In this document: positions 1 through 7,887 of the stretch, piece after piece
Position numbering within the stretch: position 1 is the stretch's first letter
Layout of the letters: each line of letters opens with the position of its first letter
Assembly: GCF_014207255.1 (NCBI RefSeq)
Contig: NZ_JACHCZ010000002.1
Coordinates: 620,001-684,000, forward strand
Source: Pseudomonas sp. JAI120
Lineage (GTDB): Bacteria > Pseudomonadota > Gammaproteobacteria > Pseudomonadales > Pseudomonadaceae
Direction of reading: 5' to 3'
Length of the DNA stretch: 64,000 nucleotides
Notes under the pieces: generated by a model
Told to the model about the DNA's origin: nothing
The model's database searches: none
What the model saw: only the letters and a program-made list of their open reading frames with translations
Translations under genes and position numbers: made by a program

Positions 1-769
1 GGTCACCGGCGTCATTGAAGATCGGCCAGTACAACCCACTGTAGCTGTTGGTGAACTGCTCGCTGGGCTGCTTGGTGCTGCGCATCGCGGTCTCGACACT
101 TTTCGGGATGCGCGAAGGGTGATCCACAAAGCGCTGGGTCGAAAATATCTCCGAGAACCCCTCGGGGTTGGCCAGGTACAAGCGCAGGTCGAGGGAATGC
201 ACATCGGCCACGCTGGTGAGGAAGCTGCTGTCCAGGTAGGTCGCCACCAGCAAGCGGTAGTCGACGCCGTCCTGGCTGGTTTCGAAGGTCGAGACCACAA
301 TCCCCGTGCTCACCCCCGCCACTTGCACGGTCTGCAGCACCGCGTTGCTGGTCAGGCTGATCTGTTTGACGATGTCATCGGAGGCGGTACTGAACACCAC
401 CTTTTGATCGCTGGTGCGAATCAGCGCCACCACGTCGATGTCAGTGGCATCGGCGATGTCCGCGGTCAGCCGGTCATGCTTGGCAGCCTGCTTGCTTGAG
501 GGCGGGCTGGTGTAGCGCAGGAACAACTTGGCCATGCGCGCGTTGTCGTGAAGGATGTCGCCGATCTCATCCTTGACGATCTTGGTCGATTCTTGCAGCC
601 AGATACGCACGTTGCTGTCGAAAATCTGCGACAGCGTGGTCGCCGCCAGCTCTGCCGCGATCATGGTGGGAATCACGCTGACCAGCCAGAACGCCAGCAC
701 CAGCTTGCGCTGGACGCTCCAGCGCGAAATGGCAAAGGGGCGGGCTTTCTGGCGGGTCTTGGTGATCAT
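1..769 (-). CDS. Membrane sensor protein, N-terminal part (probable sensor histidine kinase), cut by window edge
   Basis: Reading leftwards from an ATG at 769, the first 256 codons are present and the gene leaves the window. The protein has a basic cytoplasmic start, one hydrophobic membrane segment at about residues 24-45 and then a soluble, presumably periplasmic sensing region. This is the layout of the first half of membrane sensor kinases or chemoreceptors. The catalytic part lies outside, so kinase versus chemoreceptor cannot be decided here; kinase is my inference. Its ATG overlaps the stop of the upstream acyltransferase (TGATG), so the two are translationally coupled. It is the last visible gene of the operon that starts at 4969, suggesting that the sensor monitors or controls that pathway. 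Confidence 0.55.
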   Translation of the reverse strand, partial: MITKTRQKARPFAISRWSVQRKLVLAFWLVSVIPTMIAAELAATTLSQIFDSNVRIWLQESTKIVKDEIGDILHDNARMAKLFLRYTSPPSSKQAAKHDRLTADIADATDIDVVALIRTSDQKVVFSTASDDIVKQISLTSNAVLQTVQVAGVSTGIVVSTFETSQDGVDYRLLVATYLDSSFLTSVADVHSLDLRLYLANPEGFSEIFSTQRFVDHPSRIPKSVETAMRSTKQPSEQFTNSYSGLYWPIFNDAGD

Positions 770-1893
770 CAGGTTTCGCTTATCGCAGCAGCCATGGCAG
801 GGTCGGAACGATCCGGTCGAATAAACAGTTTTACAAGCTTGAGCAGGCCGTTGACCAGCCGGTTGCGGTGGCGGAAAAACACACTGTTGCCCTGGAACTC
901 GCAGCCCAGGCGCAGCTTACTGGCATACCCGGCCTGACCGCACTCATACACCGCAATATTGTGTTGAATACAGTAGTCGACGTTGGTCAGCCAACTGCGG
1001 AAGTACAGGTTGTAGTCACGGGAGAACGCAACGTCATGCCCGAAAAACTTGTCCACCAGCCGGTGCTCGTCCACCAGGATCAGGTTGAACGCCACCAACT
1101 GCTCGTCGACCCAGTAAAGAACACAGACGGCGCGATCGCCAAGGCGTTCGAGCACGCCGGTAAAATAACCGGCAGGCAGGCGTTCGAACTGCAACTCGGC
1201 CCGCTTCAGCGTGGCCTCGTACAGGCGCATGACCTCGGGCAGCACATCGTCGATATTGCCTCGCCATTCCACCCGTGGTCCCGGTGCACGCAGCTTGCGG
1301 CGCAAGTCCTTGCGGGTGGATTTGCCCAGCGAGCCGAGGTAGGCGTCCACCGAGCCGTACGGCAGCGGCAACACCCCGGTGGGCAAGCTCGGCATGCTTT
1401 GAAAACCCACCGCCCGGCAACTGTCGAGCCAATGCGGGTCCTGGCTGGGTGCATCCTTGACCGCCACCAGGCCGATACCGAAATCATCGGCATCCTGTCG
1501 CGCGGCGTCCAGCAAGTGTTTAAGCAACAACGGTCGACGCGACTCGGGCACGCCACTGGCAACCCCGGCGTCGCAACGCTCGGCCACCGGGGAGCCAATG
1601 GCATACAGGCCCAATTGCAAAACACCCGGCCACAGCCGCTCCACACGTTCGGCCAAACGCTTGCCGGCGCCCGACACCGTGGTGTCGAGCCGGTAATGGG
1701 TGATGAACGCAGTGGCCACGGCCACCAGCGTTCCATCGTCGTAAACCGCCAGGTAGCGCCATTGGAAGTCATCGATGGCGGCGTTTTCCACGGCGACGTA
1801 ATAGTCCCAGTCTTCCAGCGCACCGGGAAAACAGTCGTTCCAGGCGCTACGCTGGAGGGCCCGGATAGTCGGGAAGGCTTGGGTGGTGATCAC
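769..1893 (-). CDS. FemAB/GNAT-like acyltransferase, 374 aa
   Basis: The length and layout resemble the large two-lobed GNAT/FemAB acyltransferases (Acetyltransf_6 type). These move acyl or aminoacyl groups onto amines and include proteins of peptidoglycan-bridge type and of exopolysaccharide and lipid pathways. The central stretch with the basic run KSTRKDLRRKL at about residues 190-200 and the C-terminal YECGQAGYASKLRLGC region are typical of these families. No signal peptide or membrane helix is seen, so it is probably cytosolic. The start is GTG, preceded by AAGGG at a good distance; no ATG is better placed. It follows the alpha/beta hydrolase by 31 bases and overlaps the downstream sensor gene by one base. 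The substrate is unknown. Confidence 0.6.
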   Translation of the reverse strand: MITTQAFPTIRALQRSAWNDCFPGALEDWDYYVAVENAAIDDFQWRYLAVYDDGTLVAVATAFITHYRLDTTVSGAGKRLAERVERLWPGVLQLGLYAIGSPVAERCDAGVASGVPESRRPLLLKHLLDAARQDADDFGIGLVAVKDAPSQDPHWLDSCRAVGFQSMPSLPTGVLPLPYGSVDAYLGSLGKSTRKDLRRKLRAPGPRVEWRGNIDDVLPEVMRLYEATLKRAELQFERLPAGYFTGVLERLGDRAVCVLYWVDEQLVAFNLILVDEHRLVDKFFGHDVAFSRDYNLYFRSWLTNVDYCIQHNIAVYECGQAGYASKLRLGCEFQGNSVFFRHRNRLVNGLLKLVKLFIRPDRSDPAMAAAISET

Positions 1894-1923
1894 AGGTATC
1901 CCTTATTTCTGTGGTGAACGCCG

Positions 1924-2041
1924 ATCAAATGTGGGAGCTGTCGAGCCCCGGCGAGGCTGCGATGGCATCACCTCGGTGTACCTGAAAGACCGAGGCGCCT
2001 GCATCGCAGCCTCGCTGAAGCTCGACAGCTCCCACATTGAT
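1924..2041. repeat. REPIN-like inverted repeat overlapping the 3' end of the hydrolase gene
   Basis: The outer arms are near-perfect inverted copies: ATGTGGGAGCTGTCGAG at 1929-1945 and its complement at 2021-2037. Inner arms contain GAGGCTGCGATG and CATCGCAGCCTC. This is the two-palindrome form of Pseudomonas REP elements. Normally these are intergenic, but here the element forms the last 38 codons and the stop of the hydrolase gene. Confidence 0.85.
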
Positions 2042-2884
2042 CTGTATTGGGTTGACGCCCGTGTGCTGCTCGACAAAGTCGGCACTCAACTCGATCACCC
2101 GCCGGTATTGCAGGTCGACGGTGATCATGTGGTAACAGTTGTCCAGCAGGATCTTGGTCACCGGGCCGCCCAGGTGACGCTCCACGTAATCGGCGTTCCA
2201 GCGGCTGGTGATGTCGTCTTCGAGGGAGTGCAACACCAGGGCCGGCACCTTGACCTTGGGCATGCGTTTCCTGACCACGGCGTTCATGCGGTGCAACTCG
2301 CGCACCGTGATGCCTTCCATGGTCAACAAACCGGCTTCGCTGCTCTCCCCTTCCTTCATCTGCCGCTCGACGATTGCCCGCAAGCGTTCGTTCTTGATGC
2401 CGTAGGGCGGCTTCTCTTCGAAGCGACAGACGTGCACGCCGAACGGAATCTTCATCAGCAACGGCGTGAGGAACGCCAGTTTGTTGATGCTCCAACCGTC
2501 GTACTTGAGGGTGGTGGAATACATCAGGAGCCCGGCGACTTGCCCTGGGTGCTCGGCGGCCACGTACATCGACATCACCGCGCCCATGGACAAGCCACCG
2601 ACAAACACCTGTTCGTGGCGTTGCCTGACCTGTACGAAGGTCTTGCGCACGCCTTCGTACCAGTCGCGCCAGCCGGTAGCCTGCAGGTCGCTGTTATCGC
2701 CGCAATGCCCGGCCAGGGTGGGCACGTACACCGTGCAGTTACCCGCCTTGACCAGGCCCTTGGCGACCTGGCGCAATTCCGTCGGGGTGCCGGTCAGGCC
2801 GTGGATCAACAGGATCCCGACCGGACCTTCACCGAGAACGAAACCGGCACTACCTTCACCGAGGTCGATCCCAGTTGCGTTCAC
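1925..2884 (-). CDS. Alpha/beta-fold hydrolase (Est30/monoacylglycerol-lipase type) with a REPIN-encoded tail
   Basis: This is a serine hydrolase of 319 codons. The oxyanion-hole motif LIHGLTGT lies near residue 27, the nucleophile elbow GLSMG gives Ser99, the acid is in the LEDDIT segment and the catalytic His is in NCYHMITVD. The pattern fits Est30-like carboxylesterases, usually about 250-280 aa. The last 38 residues (after about 281) are translated from a REPIN repeat and are probably not part of the fold; the original stop seems to have been lost or displaced. The start overlaps the aminotransferase stop by 4 bases. It may release an acyl or ester group in the pathway, possibly as an editing thioesterase; this is inference. 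Confidence 0.8.
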   Translation of the reverse strand: MNATGIDLGEGSAGFVLGEGPVGILLIHGLTGTPTELRQVAKGLVKAGNCTVYVPTLAGHCGDNSDLQATGWRDWYEGVRKTFVQVRQRHEQVFVGGLSMGAVMSMYVAAEHPGQVAGLLMYSTTLKYDGWSINKLAFLTPLLMKIPFGVHVCRFEEKPPYGIKNERLRAIVERQMKEGESSEAGLLTMEGITVRELHRMNAVVRKRMPKVKVPALVLHSLEDDITSRWNADYVERHLGGPVTKILLDNCYHMITVDLQYRRVIELSADFVEQHTGVNPIQINVGAVELQRGCDAGASVFQVHRGDAIAASPGLDSSHI

Positions 2885-4275
2885 CGTTTGGTCGCCCGTA
2901 CCAGCAGTTGTTCGAGCAGCTTCAGGCCCAGCTCGATTTCCGGGTAGCTGATTTCCAGGGACGGCGCCAGGGTGATCACGTTCTTGTAGTAGCCGCCCAC
3001 GTCGAGGATCAGGCCGAGTTTGCGCCCATCCACCACCATGTCGCCTTTCATGCCTTCTTCGACCATGTAGTCCAGGGTCGCCTTGTCTGGCGTAAAGCCG
3101 TCCGGGCCGCAGATTTCGCAGCGCAGGGCCAGGCCCAGGCCGTCGACGTCGCCGATGATCGGGAAACGCTTCTGCAGGTCTTGCAGGCCTTCGAGGAAGA
3201 ATTTGCCTTTGGCCATGACCATCGCGCCGTAGTCGACTTCGTTGGTCATCTTGAACATTTCCAGGCCCACCGCCGTGCCCAATGGGTTGGAGGCGAAGGT
3301 GGAGTGGGTCGAACCTGGCGGGAAGATCTTCGGGTTGATCAACTCTTCACGGGCCCAGATGCCGCCCAGTGGGTTGAGGCCGTTGGTCAGCGCCTTGCCG
3401 AACACGATCACATCCGGTTGTACGTCGAAGTGCTCGATCGACCAGAGTTTGCCGGTGCGGTAGAAGCCCATCTGGATTTCGTCGGACACCATCAGGATGC
3501 CGTGCTGGTCCAGCACATGCTTGAGCTCGCGGTAGAAGTTCATCGGCGGGATCACGTAGCCACCGGTGCCCTGGATCGGCTCGACGTAGAACGCGGCGTA
3601 TTCACTCTGGCCGACTTTCGGGTCCCACACACCGTTGTATTCGGTCTCGAACAAGCGGGCAAATTGCTGCACGCAGTGGCTGCCGTACTCTTCCTTGGTC
3701 ATACCTTTGGGGCCGCGGAAGTGGTACGGGAACGGGATGAACTGGGCACGCTCGCCGAAGTGACCGTAGCGACGACGGTAGCGGTAGCTGGACGTGATCG
3801 ACGAGGCGCCGAGGGTACGCCCGTGGTAGCCGCCTTCGAAGGCGAACATCAGGCTTTTGCCGTTGGTGGCGTTACGCACCACCTTCAGGGAGTCTTCGAT
3901 CGACTGCGAGCCGCCGACGTTGAAGTGCACGCGACCGTCGAGGCCGAATTTCTTCTTGGCGTCCACCGCGATCATTTCCGACAGCTCGATTTTGCCTTTG
4001 TGCAGGTACTGGCTGGCGATTTGCGGCAGGGTGTCGATCTGCTGTTTCAGCGCGTTGTTCAGGCGCGGGTTGGCGTAGCCGAAGTTGACCGCCGAGTACC
4101 ACATTTGCAGGTCGAGGTAGGCCTGGTCTTCGGTGTCCCACACGTAGGAGCCTTCGCAACGGCTGAAAATACGCGGTGGCTCGATGTAGTGGACGGTGTC
4201 GCCGTAGGAGCAGTACTTGGCTTCTTTATCCAGAAGGATCTGGTCTTCGGCGGTGGCGATACGGATATCAGACAT
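2881..4275 (-). CDS. Class III PLP-dependent aminotransferase (aspartate aminotransferase family)
   Basis: This 464-aa protein is of normal length for fold-type I class III enzymes (GABA, ornithine and beta-amino acid aminotransferase relatives). Diagnostic sites are visible: GGSQSIEDSLK (phosphate-binding region), GGYHGRTLGAS, Asp265 in VSDEIQMG (binds the PLP ring nitrogen) and Lys294 in VFGKALTNG (Schiff base). FFPPGSTHSTF-like sequence (FPPGSTHSTFASNPLG) follows. It moves an amino group from or to an amino-acid donor with PLP in the cytosol; the substrate cannot be read from sequence. It overlaps the HAD phosphatase by 8 bases upstream and the hydrolase by 4 bases downstream, so it is the core enzyme of a coupled operon. 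Confidence 0.85.
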   Translation of the reverse strand: MSDIRIATAEDQILLDKEAKYCSYGDTVHYIEPPRIFSRCEGSYVWDTEDQAYLDLQMWYSAVNFGYANPRLNNALKQQIDTLPQIASQYLHKGKIELSEMIAVDAKKKFGLDGRVHFNVGGSQSIEDSLKVVRNATNGKSLMFAFEGGYHGRTLGASSITSSYRYRRRYGHFGERAQFIPFPYHFRGPKGMTKEEYGSHCVQQFARLFETEYNGVWDPKVGQSEYAAFYVEPIQGTGGYVIPPMNFYRELKHVLDQHGILMVSDEIQMGFYRTGKLWSIEHFDVQPDVIVFGKALTNGLNPLGGIWAREELINPKIFPPGSTHSTFASNPLGTAVGLEMFKMTNEVDYGAMVMAKGKFFLEGLQDLQKRFPIIGDVDGLGLALRCEICGPDGFTPDKATLDYMVEEGMKGDMVVDGRKLGLILDVGGYYKNVITLAPSLEISYPEIELGLKLLEQLLVRATKR

Positions 4276-4969
4276 GATGGAAGAGTTCCTGGTTGTCGGC
4301 AGCAGAAAAAGGGGTGGCGTTGGCGGCGATGCCCTGAGGCAGTCGGGCCAGCAATGCAGGCACTTCGGCGAAGGTGTCGAAGCGCGCGTAAGGAATGTTG
4401 TTGGCTTCGCAGTACAGGGCGAGGCTGCCTTTGGCGAACACGAAGTCGGCGGTGGAGGCCACGCACATGTCCGACTTGCCGTCGCCGATCACCAGCACGC
4501 GCTTGTTGCGCGGGGTGGATTTGCACTTGCAGTTGCCGGACGCCGCGCGGCAGGCGTCGCTGGCGTACGGGAAGTCGATGCGCCAGCTGTTCTGGTCGAC
4601 CTGGCGCAGGCGGTTGGCGAGGATCGGCAGCAAGGTCACGTAGTTGCGCGACAGGATCCGCGCGATGCCTTGCTCGATGCCGTCGCTGACCACTTCGATG
4701 GACGCACCCAGGCCCATGACGTGATCGACGAAATCCGGGAAGTCCGGGTCGATCTCGACACTGTCGAAGTACGCCAGCAGTTCGCTTGGGGTCGCCTTGA
4801 TCAGCGCCAGTTGGCGGCTCAGGCATTCGCGGGAACCGATATGCCCATCCAGCCATTCCTGTTCGATGGTTTCCCACTCGGGGCCGGCGAAGCGTTGGAG
4901 GACGTTGTCGATGACATCGGTGGGGGTAATGGTCCCGTCGAAGTCACACACGATATGCCAGTGGATCAT
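4268..4969 (-). CDS. HAD-IB family phosphatase, MtnX-like
   Basis: This 233-aa protein starts with the HAD motif I (CDFDGT, nucleophile Asp9 and acid/base Asp11) and has motif II in VSDG and motif IV in GDGKSD. The size and the DGHIGSRECLSRQ region resemble MtnX and phosphoserine-phosphatase-like HAD-IB enzymes. MtnX acts in methionine salvage, but no other salvage gene is nearby, so a different phosphorylated substrate is likely. A Cys-rich stretch, CRAASGNCKCK at about residues 163-173, is an oddity for the family and might bind metal. It is the first gene of the five-gene leftward operon. AAGGT lies 8 bases ahead of the ATG. Confidence 0.8.
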   Translation of the reverse strand: MIHWHIVCDFDGTITPTDVIDNVLQRFAGPEWETIEQEWLDGHIGSRECLSRQLALIKATPSELLAYFDSVEIDPDFPDFVDHVMGLGASIEVVSDGIEQGIARILSRNYVTLLPILANRLRQVDQNSWRIDFPYASDACRAASGNCKCKSTPRNKRVLVIGDGKSDMCVASTADFVFAKGSLALYCEANNIPYARFDTFAEVPALLARLPQGIAANATPFSAADNQELFHHV

Positions 4970-5084
4970 CTGCGTTTACCTTGAGGAGCGCGCTGTATGC
5001 GCTTGCCCAAGGGGTAGAGCAGGGAGTGTGCCAACTGGCTGAAGCCCGGCGGGGCTGGGCGCGCGCGGGGATATGTGTCGCAGG

Positions 5085-5113
5085 AGCTACAATTTTTGTA
5101 GCTTGCTACAAAC
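5085..5113. promoter_or_regulatory. Candidate operator, AGCTACAA palindrome plus third half-site
   Basis: An exact inverted repeat with 8-base arms (AGCTACAA-TTT-TTGTAGCT, 5085-5103) is followed at once by another GCTACAAAC (5105-5113). It sits in the 215-base gap between the leftward operon starting at 4969 and the rightward mipA-like gene at 5185. That is the right place for a regulator acting on one or both promoters. No regulator gene is adjacent, and the binding protein is unknown. Confidence 0.45.
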
Positions 5114-5184
5114 AAGATGAGTGCTTGCGCAGGCGCGGCGGTTTGCGCGTTCATGCGGGCGTATTCAATCAAGGAACTGTGACC

Positions 5185-5955
5185 ATGTTGAGGATCACAT
5201 GCGCGGCATTCGCCGGTTTACTCGGACTGTGGAGTGTCTCCAACACCGCATTGGCGAATAGCATCAGCGGTGACGTCGGTGCTGGCATCAGCTACCAGCC
5301 CCACGACCCCACCGGCAGCCGCTATGAAACTCGGCCGGTGCCCTATCTCGACCTGGACTGGGGCAACGTCAGCCTGGGCACCGATGACGGTTTGACCTGG
5401 AGCGCGCTGAACACCCACGGCTTCAGCGCCGGCCCTTACATCAATTACCTGCAGGGGCGCACCTCCAATGGCTCACTGCAGGGGCTGCGCAATGTGTCGG
5501 ACATGGCCGAGATCGGCGGTTTCATCCAATACGCACCGGCCGACTTCTGGCGGGTCTATGCCCAACTGGGCCAGGCGGTTGGAGGCGGTCATTCGCAAAG
5601 CGGCGCGCTAGGCAAGGTAGGCGGCGAACTGGGCTACCCGCTGGGCGGTGGGATTATCGGCAGCAGCGGCCTGGTGGCGCACTTTGCCGATGCGCGCCAG
5701 ACCCAGACGTTTTTCGGGGTAGACGATAACGAGGCGGCAGCCACAGGTTTCAAGGCCTATAACGCCAGCGGCGGTTTCCAGAACCTCACGCTGAGCCAGA
5801 GTTTCCAGTTCCCGCTGGCGCCCAACTGGTCACTGCTGACCAGCGCCAGCTGGGTGCACCTGGTGGGTTCGGCGGCCAACAGCAGCATCGTCAAGCAAAC
5901 CGGCGACGTGAACCAGGGCCAGGTGCAGACGGCGATCAGCTACACGTTCGATTGA
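5185..5955 (+). CDS. MipA/OmpV family outer membrane protein
   Basis: An ATG at 5185 behind AAGGA (5171-5175) gives 256 aa. The first 23 or so residues form a Sec signal peptide ending near ALA-N. The mature part is glycine-rich with alternating hydrophobic/polar strands and a C-terminal ISYTFD, the aromatic end expected of an outer membrane beta-barrel. MipA/OmpV proteins bridge lytic transglycosylases and PBPs or act as small porins; this role is family knowledge. A longer reading frame runs back to 4981 but lacks a ribosome site and a signal peptide. The gene diverges from the phosphatase operon and is followed by a REPIN. Confidence 0.8.
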   Translation: MLRITCAAFAGLLGLWSVSNTALANSISGDVGAGISYQPHDPTGSRYETRPVPYLDLDWGNVSLGTDDGLTWSALNTHGFSAGPYINYLQGRTSNGSLQGLRNVSDMAEIGGFIQYAPADFWRVYAQLGQAVGGGHSQSGALGKVGGELGYPLGGGIIGSSGLVAHFADARQTQTFFGVDDNEAAATGFKAYNASGGFQNLTLSQSFQFPLAPNWSLLTSASWVHLVGSAANSSIVKQTGDVNQGQVQTAISYTFD

Positions 5956-5967
5956 TCACTTCGGACG

Positions 5968-6060
5968 AAATGTGGGAGGGGGCTTGCTCCCGATAGCGCA
6001 GGGTCAGCCAATGCATACGGGACTGATCTACCGCTATCGGGAGCAAGCCCCCTCCCACAT
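5968..6060. repeat. REPIN (paired REP palindromes)
   Basis: The arms ATGTGGGAGGGGGCTTGCTC and following CCGATAGCG (5969-5998) are repeated in inverted form at 6032-6060. This is the commonest REP type of the P. fluorescens group. It lies between two convergent genes, where it may also end transcription from both sides. Confidence 0.9.
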
Positions 6061-6071
6061 GGGTGCGTATT

Positions 6072-6476
6072 TCAGTTTTCTTCGCCTTCGGCCAGCAGCG
6101 CTATACCGCCAATAATCACCGCCACCCCCGCCCAATGCAGCGGGCTGATATGTTCCCCCAGCCCCAGCCACGAACCCAGCAACACCACCACAAACACCAG
6201 CGAACTCAGGGGAAACGCCAGGGACAGGCTGCTGCGCCGCAGGATCAGCATCCACACGAAAAACGCGCCGATATAGCAGGCAATCGCCGCCAGGATCCCC
6301 GGATTGCGCGCCACCTCGGACAACCACTGCCAGTTGAAATCCATCTGCCCCAACTGGTCGCCGGCAACCTTGGTAAACAGCTGCCCGGCACTCTCGGTGC
6401 AGATCAGCAAGGCCCATAGCACCACCGTGCCCAGGCGCCCATGTAACCAACCGGTATGGATCGTTTGCGTACTCAT
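6072..6476 (-). CDS. Small EamA/DMT-type transporter subunit (ArnF/EmrE-like), second of a pair
   Basis: This 134-aa protein has four hydrophobic helices, the size of the half-length drug/metabolite transporter subunits such as EmrE and ArnE/ArnF. A Glu (CTESAGQLF) and a Lys (LFTKVAG) occur in helix 1, as in lipid-linked sugar flippase subunits. It starts at the ATG at 6476, overlapping the stop of its partner by 4 bases. The pair probably forms an antiparallel heterodimer in the inner membrane. The substrate is unknown. Confidence 0.75.
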   Translation of the reverse strand: MSTQTIHTGWLHGRLGTVVLWALLICTESAGQLFTKVAGDQLGQMDFNWQWLSEVARNPGILAAIACYIGAFFVWMLILRRSSLSLAFPLSSLVFVVVLLGSWLGLGEHISPLHWAGVAVIIGGIALLAEGEEN

Positions 6477-6853
6477 GCCTGACTCCCTGCGATCGCTACC
6501 AGCATCACACCCAAGGTAATCACCAGCGTGCCCAACCAACGGCGGCGGCTGACGACTTCGCCCAGTACCACTTTGCCCGCCAGCACCACGCCGCAATAGG
6601 CCAGCGCCGCGGCCGGGAACAACAGGCTCAACGGCGCACGAGACAGCGCTTCGAGCCACACGAAAAACTCAATCACATAAGCACCGATCCCCGCCCACAG
6701 CAGCGGCGCATTGAATACCTGGCCCCAGAACGCATTCAGGCGAAAGTTGCCCTCCAGCTCCGGCAAACGGTCCAGGCCGAGCTTGAAACACAGTTGGCCG
6801 ATCACATCGAGCACGATGGAAAAGGCCACCAGCAACACCACGGTCAGGGTCAC
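6473..6853 (-). CDS. Small EamA/DMT-type transporter subunit (ArnE-like), first of a pair
   Basis: The protein has 126 aa and four predicted membrane helices, and resembles its downstream neighbour (shared pattern SLLFPAAALAY versus SLAFPLSSLVF at the third helix). That arrangement is the hallmark of two-gene DMT heterodimers. It overlaps the arginase-like gene by 4 bases at its start and the partner by 4 bases at its end, so all three are co-translated. It may export or flip a product connected to the arginase-fold enzyme; this is inference from context only. Confidence 0.75.
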   Translation of the reverse strand: MTLTVVLLVAFSIVLDVIGQLCFKLGLDRLPELEGNFRLNAFWGQVFNAPLLWAGIGAYVIEFFVWLEALSRAPLSLLFPAAALAYCGVVLAGKVVLGEVVSRRRWLGTLVITLGVMLVAIAGSQA

Positions 6854-7776
6854 GGGAACAGCTCCTCAAACAGGTCGATCAGGGCTTCATTGGTGGCGGC
6901 GTTGCGCTGCAAATCCTCCGGGCTCCAGCGCTCCGGTGGCGGTTGGTCGGACTTGGCTTCCCAACGCTTGAACGCATTGCTGAAGGCCGGCGTGGCGAAC
7001 TCGCCGCACACGTCGATGCCGATGATGCGCTTACGCGCTGCCAGCGCCCGCAGGGCTTGCAGCAGGTGGGTCAGGCGCATGCCGCCCTGGTCCCAGTTGG
7101 TGGCGGCGTCTTCGCTGGCGAGCACGTCTTTGTCGAGGGTGATCCAGATCGCTTCAGTGGGCAGGCTGCTGATCATCTGTTCGAGAAACGCCGCCCAGTC
7201 CAACTCGGCCAGGTTGCGCCAGTGCAGATGGTTTTCCCGTTGCTGGTGGCCGGCGCCATCGCCGACCCGGCCCCAGACTTTCGACGGCGGATGCTGCCAG
7301 GGAAACAACTGCAACTGCCCACGCTTGAGGGCAGCGAGGTTACCGCCGCGCAGTTGCGGGTTGTGCAGGTCATCGCTGCACGGGCCGAGGGTGACGATGC
7401 GCTTGATCGCCGGCATTTTCAGCGCGCGATTGACCCACGAACCACAGTGGCGCTTGGGCGCAAAGCGCACCCAGTCGGGGTGGTTGTCGAAGTGGATCAG
7501 GCTGATGGGTTCTTTCAGGTCGGCCAGGAACGCCGGGGTCAGGTGGTGATAATCGCCGGAGCCGACGAACAGGATTTCCGGGCGCGCATCCGTGGGCCGG
7601 GGCCGCTGGGCCAGGCGTTCGGCGAAGCGCTTCCAGGTTTTTTCGGTAGACCACAGGCGCAGCTTCGGGCCCAGGTCCAGCAGGTCGATACGCGTGGCAC
7701 GGCCACTGGCCAAACGTCGGGCAATCGGTGCCTGACCGGTGAGGCTGTGGTCGAGGTCAAGAATGTTCAAGGTCAT
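6850..7776 (-). CDS. Arginase/ureohydrolase-fold protein
   Basis: This 308-aa protein carries the metal-binding motifs of the ureohydrolase fold: SGDYHHL (about residues 73-79), HFDNHPDW (His95, Asp97, His99) and TLDKDVL. The sequences between them differ from classical arginase, agmatinase and formimidoglutamase, so it belongs to a divergent branch. It probably hydrolyses a guanidino or amide substrate with a binuclear manganese site. The start overlaps nothing; its end overlaps the first DMT subunit by 4 bases. A REP-derived hairpin separates it from the DsbA-like gene upstream. Confidence 0.7.
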   Translation of the reverse strand: MTLNILDLDHSLTGQAPIARRLASGRATRIDLLDLGPKLRLWSTEKTWKRFAERLAQRPRPTDARPEILFVGSGDYHHLTPAFLADLKEPISLIHFDNHPDWVRFAPKRHCGSWVNRALKMPAIKRIVTLGPCSDDLHNPQLRGGNLAALKRGQLQLFPWQHPPSKVWGRVGDGAGHQQRENHLHWRNLAELDWAAFLEQMISSLPTEAIWITLDKDVLASEDAATNWDQGGMRLTHLLQALRALAARKRIIGIDVCGEFATPAFSNAFKRWEAKSDQPPPERWSPEDLQRNAATNEALIDLFEELFP

Positions 7777-7846
7777 GTTCCCCTATGGCTTTAGGGGGTC
7801 AATGCAAGGGGCGGGCCAGCGCTTACCTCAAGGTCAGTGAGAAATA

Positions 7847-7878
7847 AATGTGGGAGGGGGCTCGCCCCCTCCCACATT
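7847..7878 (-). terminator. REP-derived hairpin, probable terminator
   Basis: A perfect 15-base-pair stem (AATGTGGGAGGGGGC, loop TC) lies just behind the DsbA-like gene. On the minus strand it is followed by TTATTTCT. This single REP probably serves as a Rho-independent terminator. Confidence 0.7.
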
Positions 7879-7887
7879 GGATCTCAG

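Noticed and set aside
2875..4689. Long plus-strand frame (604 codons) opposite the aminotransferase and phosphatase
   Set aside because: It mirrors third-position G/C of the two real genes, has low-complexity His/Val/Gln-rich sequence and no recognisable domain.
4966..5172. 68-codon minus-strand frame ahead of the phosphatase
   Set aside because: It spans the likely promoter and the palindromic operator and has no ribosome site or similarity that I can see.
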